A stretch of DNA of 64,000 nucleotides from positions 37,856,640-37,920,639 of the forward strand of contig NC_081411.1 in NCBI RefSeq assembly GCF_030272615.1. The letters run 5' to 3'. The position numbers and the translations under genes are program-made. The notes beneath the pieces were generated by a model that was given only the letters and a program-made list of their open reading frames with translations, did no database searches and was not told the origin of the DNA. This stretch comes from Cryptomeria japonica. Lineage: Eukaryota > Streptophyta > Pinopsida > Cupressales > Cupressaceae. This document shows, piece by piece, positions 58,868 to 64,000 of this stretch. How positions within the stretch are numbered: the stretch's first letter is position 1; each line of letters starts with the position of its first letter.

Positions 58868-61864
58868 TTATTTAAATACATGATAGATTGAATAAGGTAT
58901 TTGAATATGACATGCTAAATTCTCAACTATAAGTGAGATCAAAAACATGTATACAATGATAAAAATTGAAGAAGAAAAGTCACAAGAAATCTTAGAAGAG
59001 GGATGAGTGTAATTTATTAGAGCCTTATCCCTAGAGGAAAGGACTTTATGATGAATAGGAGATAAAGATTCATAAGTGGATTTAGAAATTTGAGGGGATT
59101 CATAAAGAGATTTGTTCATCGCCAAGATTTCCTTATGAGGGGAATGAGAGTTGATAGAAGTAGAAGATGATTTAGTTGAAGTGAGATCATCATCACTACT
59201 AAATATAGCATTCACATTGAGAGATGGTCTTTTAGATGCTTTGGTGCACTTGTAGGGATTATAACCAAGTCCAAAGGTCTCATCATAAAGATTATTCCCT
59301 AGAGGAACCTTTATCCCTTGTTCGTGAGCGCCACAACCATTTCCATTATACCCATACTTAGCTAAAATATGAAAACCACAACTATAACGATTAGCCATTT
59401 CAGAAAGAGAAGGTGGTTTTTCATAAGACAAAGAATCAAATTCTTCAGAATTAGAGGTGTGAGGAGAAGAAGTTTGAGAAGCGGCCACAAAATTATTGTT
59501 CATAGGTTCAGGTAAGGTTGATTGATCTTTAGTTTCTTCCTTCTTTTTAACTTTAAGCTCTCTAGGAGGAATCCTATACTCACCTACAAAGGTGGGATTA
59601 AAGTCAAGAGATCCCCAATCATCTTCTGCGAGAACCTTCTCAGGATCAAAAGCCTTTTCATGTGTAGATTCAAGTTGTGAAGAATCTTCTTCAAGAACTT
59701 CAGACTCATCCAAAGAATTTTGATTATCAGAGGGTGATGATTCATGCATAGGTATCTTTTTTAAAGAGTCATCACTAGAAGAGGAAGGTTTAGAAGAGCT
59801 CCCTTTGGAAGTAGATGTTTTCAAACAAGCTTGAAAATTAGTATCACCTATCAAGGTATATGTCTTATTGTTATAAATAAATTTAACTTGTCTATGCAAT
59901 GTAGAGGGGACAGCTTGCATACTGTGAATCCAAGGTCTTCCTAATAACAAGTTGTATGTTAGATTTCCCGACATAACATGGATAGGAGTAGGCAAAGTAA
60001 TAGGTCCCACTGTGATGGGTAAGGTGATAATACCTAATGAAGACTTAGCCACATTATCAAAGCCTCGAATGGGATGAGAGTCAGGCTCAATAAGGGATGT
60101 ATCCACATTCATCTTATGCAATAGATTAATGCTACACACATTAAGGCCAAAGCCATTATCTACCAGTGTTCATCTTATAGCAGTGTCATTTATGATAACC
60201 ACAATCATCAAGGGATCATATTGATGTTGAATTTCACTAGTAGGCAATTCATCTTGAGTAAACACAATTTGAGCTTTAGGATTCATCACAGAGTTAACCA
60301 AAGACACTATATTACTAGATGTATTAGGTGGAGGAACATTCAAATCTTTCAAGGCATCTTGTAACATTCAATGATGAGCGGAAGAAGTTTGGATCAAATC
60401 CCAAAGGGATATCTTAGCAGGGGTAGCTTTAAGTTGTTCTATGAGATCATATTCCTTAACAATAACTTGTGAAATATGTGGAGCTTGAGGAAGAATAGGT
60501 TGGGAAGGAGGAAGTGAAGTTGGGATAACTAGAGGAGGATTAGGTTGCCTATTGTTTCTTGTGTTATAGGTATGAGCAACCGCATTATAACTCTCTCTAG
60601 TCAGTTGCTTAGCATACTCATAAGGGCTCTTAGAAGAATAACCTCCTTGCACAGTAATAATAGGTTTCTTAGGAGTGCAAAAAGAATCATTAGCATAACC
60701 ACCTTGAACCACTAAGATAGGCTTATTTAAAGGTTGAGAATTTTGAGAAGGACAAGCACCTTGGACAGTGAAGAGAGGTTTGTTAGGTGTTTCATTCACA
60801 TGTATCAAATTGATTAAGGATGGTTTAGAGGAATGAGCAAAAGCATTGGAAGAATTATTGATAGTCTTCTCTTGCACTAAAATCTTATCACAGATTAAAT
60901 CAATTTTAGGAGAGAGACAAGGGATAGGCATTGATGTTCTAGTAGGAAGAGTAGTACTGGGAAAGGGCATATCATCCTCTATCATCAAAGGATCTACATG
61001 GGGAATAAACTCTCTAGGAGAAGGATCAACATTACTCTCTAAAGTCTCACTTTTGAGAGAGAGATCTTTGAAAGAGATGTTAACCATCTTGCTTTGAACT
61101 AGGGTATCCTTATAAGTAGAACCAAGTTGAGGAGAGGGAGATGCTTTATTTTTAGAGGGAGAATAATTGAGATTCAAGGAAGGTGAGAAACTATCAAGGG
61201 AGTTTTCAATCTTGATTTCATCCCCTTTGGCTAGGGTTCTCTCATGGGATAGAGAATAATCTACACCTTCTTCTAATGGTTCATACCAAATAGTGAAGTT
61301 GTTGAAAGGAAAGTTTGAAGTATTGTCAATTTCGGGAGAGGAGATAACATTGTTTATTAATTCCTCATCCTTAGGAGGGAGAGCATCAATAGATGTGTTA
61401 AACTCATCCTCTTTCCTCAAAATATGTTCAATATAATCTTTAGGGGAGAGAAAATTAAGGAAATTGCTTATTATTTCATCTTCTTTCTCTAAGGGATGCT
61501 TATGGGTAAGACAAACTTTAGGAGAAGGGTAAGCATTTATCATTAATTCATCATTTCTAGTGGGAATTTTGTTGGAAAAGGAAATGCCATCACTAGGAAA
61601 TGTAGGGATAATGTCATCTTCTTGCACAAAAGGATCCTCATGAAGGGAGTGTTTTTTAGGAGACACAAAGTCATCAAGGGCATCATCCAAAAAAGCATGA
61701 TCATATCTATTAAAAGGTTTATCTTTTGATTCAAAAGGAGAGATCTCTTCATAGAGGGGATCATTGAAAACAACCATGTTACTAGATTTAGTGGAAGAGC
61801 TGATAGGAATGTACCCTTGAGAGGAATCATTCGACTTATTTTTCTCATCACAACGAAATGGCAT
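58868..61864 (-). pseudogene. Element E single polyprotein: unknown N-half, protease, G-patch
   Basis: One frame of 998 codons has only two interruptions, TGA near 60365 and TGA near 60172. The first 450 residues are Ser/Pro/Asp-rich and match no gag domain I know. Residues of about 450-500 hold EQLKATPAKISLWDLIQTSS, the pre-protease block of plant gypsy elements. Next is the protease TLVDNGFGLNVC, with Asp codon 60158-60160; the motif is DNG where DTG, DSG or DGG is usual. LTYNLLLGRPWIHSMQAVPS follows. A Ser-rich linker leads to a G-patch-like segment, YGYNGNGCGAHEQGIKVPLG then FGLGYNPYK (about 59250-59360). The C-terminus ends after a hydrophobic stretch (FIIVYMFLISLIVENLA). There is no RT or integrase. 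Confidence 0.82.
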
Positions 61865-62150
61865 AGTAACAATGTTTATGAGTTTTTTGGTAAAATGAAG
61901 GTTTGGTATCTTTAGGGTTCAAAAACTCATCTAAAGCTTCATCTAATTCATCTTGGCTATGCAAATAAAAATCTAACATTTTGAAATAAAAATTGCATAA
62001 AACTTAAACACACAATGCAAAGAAACACAATCTTTCTTTTCACTTTTTTTTTGTCTTTTCTTTTTTTTTTTTTTTTAATGAAAATGAAACACACTAAATC
62101 TAGATCTAGATCTAACAAATGTAATGCAAGAGAAATAAATAATAAGATTC
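61865..62150 (-). other. Element E 5' leader
   Basis: It lies between the primer site and the ATG at 61864. On the plus strand it has T-runs (62046-62075) that are A-runs in the transcript. Nothing else is recognised. Confidence 0.5.
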
Positions 62151-62165
62151 ACATCGGGTTCACCA
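62151..62165 (-). promoter_or_regulatory. Element E primer-binding site
   Basis: The minus strand has TGGTGAACCCGATGT four bases after the LTR end. It differs by one base from element A's site (10416-10430). It is not the tRNA-iMet type used by element B. Confidence 0.8.
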
Positions 62166-62169
62166 AAAA

Positions 62170-63851
62170 TGTGTAGGGGGAAAAAGTGACACTAAGCTAA
62201 TATGCCCTAATCTCACTTTCAATCACACACTTGTGGAATACGAAAGAGCCTAGAGGTATCACACAATTGGCTACTTCTTTTTGTGGAAGAGAGAGCCATG
62301 GGCTACCTATTAGGATTTCTATTCCTTTGTTGCAAATGATAGATAGAATGATACAAGTTCAACTATTAACCCTAAAGTGTAAGTATGAACTAGTAACTTT
62401 GAGCACAAGATTGTAGAATTGAAGTTTAAACAATGAAAAGATGTAAACACAAGGACAAGAAAAGAATGCAGATGCGTACCTGGAGTCAAAATCTGAGTGA
62501 AAATGTTTGGGACGGGAGCACAAGCGCCACTATCTTGATTCTACTCCTAAAACTGTTGTTTTTGGCAACCTGAAAGCTGTCGAAAAGTGCTGAAAACTTA
62601 CTATCTGACAGAGGGACCAGGGCACCCAACACCCCTGTCCCAAGGACCAGGGTGCCCAGCGCCCCTATCCTGGCAGGACCAGGGCACCCCATGCCCCTGT
62701 CTTGGTCTTTTACTCTCAAATTTGGTGTGTTGCTCGATCTTGGTCCGCTTCCATTGGATCTGTGACTTGCGGCATCGTCCGAATCTTGAAACTTGCACTT
62801 ATATCTGAAAAGGGTTGTAGGCGGCTATATAGGGTTTTGCCTTAGTCAAACCCCCGCTTTGGTGATTTCCACCTCCATGAATAGCCAAGTTGTATTGTAA
62901 AAGTAGTGTGTGTGCAGACCTTGTTTGTGTGCAAGATCCTAAAATGCAAGTAAGCAAACTAGAGCAACCTAAAAAGTAAACCCTAATTGCTTGTAAATGA
63001 TAATGTAAATGCTCCAAAAAAAGTGATCTAAAGCATGAATACAAATGATATAATGAGGCTTATGCAAAGACATGAAAACAACATGAAATCATACCCATCC
63101 CCAAGGGAGGGGTACAAGCCAATCTTCAGTCGGTAATCCCCTATTGTTCTTCAATGTCTTCAAAGCCCTAAATGGATGAATGAAATTGATGGATGCTTGA
63201 TGGATGGATATTGAATGTTGTTGAAGTCTTCAAAGATCTGCTCTTTCGCTACATAGAAGGTCCCTAAAACCAAAATCGGATCCTTTCAAATGAAGAAAGA
63301 GAGCTCTTATATATGAAACCCTAGGTTGTAATTTCAACTTTTGGCCGACCTAGAAATTGAATCTCCTGCCAATTTCTGGGTATAAGCTTTATTTTATGAT
63401 TGGATTGCGCTCCTAAAATTTTGGGAAAAATGTCCGGGACCATGTGCACTCCGGGCGTCATGGTCCTCTCCGAGCACCATGGTCCCGACAACTTTTCACC
63501 AAATTTTTAGGGCCATTGGATATGATGATTTTAGAGAGAATCCCGAAGTTATAGGTGATTTTGAGATGTTTTGACCCCTGAAATCAAGCCCCCAAGTTTG
63601 AAATAGGACCTAATTAGGGTTTTTGATTAAATGATGTATTGGAGGAATAAAATGAAAAGGGCACACTTTAATGAAAGGGCCCAACTTTATGATATGGGAG
63701 ATGATAAAATAGAACCTTAGACCTAATTAATTTAATTAATTAAGTGCTAAAGGGGAAATGCAATGCAAAATGCAAAATGCACCAAGGCGGGTGCTAAACT
63801 AGGTGTGAAATTGTACCACCCTAGCAAGTGCGTACAATTTACGATGCTACA
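62170..63851 (-). repeat. Element E 5' LTR (right copy)
   Basis: 1682 bp, direct repeat of 55330-56974. It carries one more GC-rich unit of the GGACCAGGGTGCCCAGCGCC type than the left copy, plus a second small insertion near 63465-63480, giving the 37-bp length difference. A minus-strand TATATAAG lies at 63305-63312. Confidence 0.93.
63305..63312 (-). promoter_or_regulatory. TATA box of element E 5' LTR
   Basis: TATATAAG on the minus strand lies within TTCATATATAAGAGC and is conserved in the other LTR at 56447-56454. In the right (5') LTR it would drive the minus-strand element transcript. Confidence 0.6.
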
Positions 63852-64000
63852 CAAAGATTTAACGTGGTTTACCCAAAATGGGTTACGTCCACCATACACA
63901 GTCGTCCAATCTTTCTTATTATCCAGCAAAAATAGTACATCAACCTTACCATGCCTTAAGTATCCTAGCTGCTTATAACATGCATTTTTAGGGCAACAAA
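63852..64000. other. Target duplication and right half of the split LTR
   Basis: CAAAG (63852-63856) duplicates the left flank of element E. ATTTAACGTGGTTTACCC and GGGTTACGTCCACCA follow, text of the type found in copia LTRs. The small frames here (63747-63929, 63763-63978) are not genes. Confidence 0.55.

Larger units (their letters stand above)
55330..63851 (-). mobile_element. Element E: complete non-autonomous gypsy-type LTR retrotransposon
   Basis: The two LTRs, 55330-56974 and 62170-63851, are near-identical direct repeats. The flanking 5-bp duplication is perfect: CAAAG at 55325-55329 and 63852-63856. On the minus strand the 5' LTR is the right copy, followed by a primer site (62165-62151), leader, one long frame (61864-58868), a 3' untranslated stretch, the polypurine tract (56993-56975) and the 3' LTR. 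The interior is 5.2 kb and lacks RT, RNase H and integrase. It is the best-preserved and probably youngest element in the window. Confidence 0.92.

Overview
This window looks like intergenic DNA from a large plant nuclear genome. A gymnosperm, probably a conifer, is my best guess, but that is inference. It is AT-rich and holds no convincing host gene, tRNA or rRNA. It consists almost entirely of long, old, nested LTR retrotransposons on both strands. The evidence for this is plant Ty3/gypsy (including Tat-type) and Ty1/copia domains, a primer-binding site matching plant initiator tRNA-Met, and reading frames broken mostly by TAG/TGA/TAA stops of the kind left by decay of methylated cytosines.

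Left part (1-11651): element A is a minus-strand Ty3/gypsy element. Its 5' LTR (10434-11651), primer-binding site, leader, gag and protease are visible, and its pol lies off the left edge. A second element, N1 (plus strand, 3309-9356), sits inside A's leader 15 bp upstream of the gag start codon. N1 carries one long broken reading frame (4599-7932) with no polymerase. From 11652 to about 15960 lies a decayed minus-strand Ty1/copia element, C. From about 16000 to 24666 is a minus-strand mosaic. It contains an LTR plus 3' pol fragment of one gypsy family, the 3' half and LTR of a non-autonomous element G, and the gag-protease, tRNA-iMet primer site and 5' LTR of gypsy element B.

Middle part (24667-39510): element D is a plus-strand Tat-lineage gypsy element with protease, G-patch, RT, RNase H, a second (archaeal-like) RNase H and integrase. 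About 5 kb of 3' sequence follows, in which an antisense gene encodes a plant mobile domain (PMD) protein, and then a 3' LTR beginning at 35209. Next come the 3' end and 3' LTR of element F (37155-38367), an inverted copy of the element A LTR, and then a truncated LTR K (38480-39510).

Right part (39511-64000): a CACTA-like transposon end opens at 39511, followed by about 5 kb I could not classify. Two inverted copies of a repeat beginning TGTTGTGAC lie at 44780 and 50972, the first carrying an 84-bp minisatellite. A decayed plus-strand gene H (52926-55165) resembles the N1/G type of non-autonomous element protein. Element E (55330-63851, minus strand) is complete, with two LTRs, a perfect 5-bp target duplication, primer site and polypurine tract. 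It is non-autonomous: its one long frame encodes a protease and G-patch region but no polymerase. E split an older LTR whose halves flank it.

Mobility logic: E, N1, G and H must have relied on reverse transcriptase and integrase from relatives. A, D, E and F look like one clade, because their LTRs begin TGTAG (TATAG in F) and A and E share an unusual primer site. No element here looks autonomous today.
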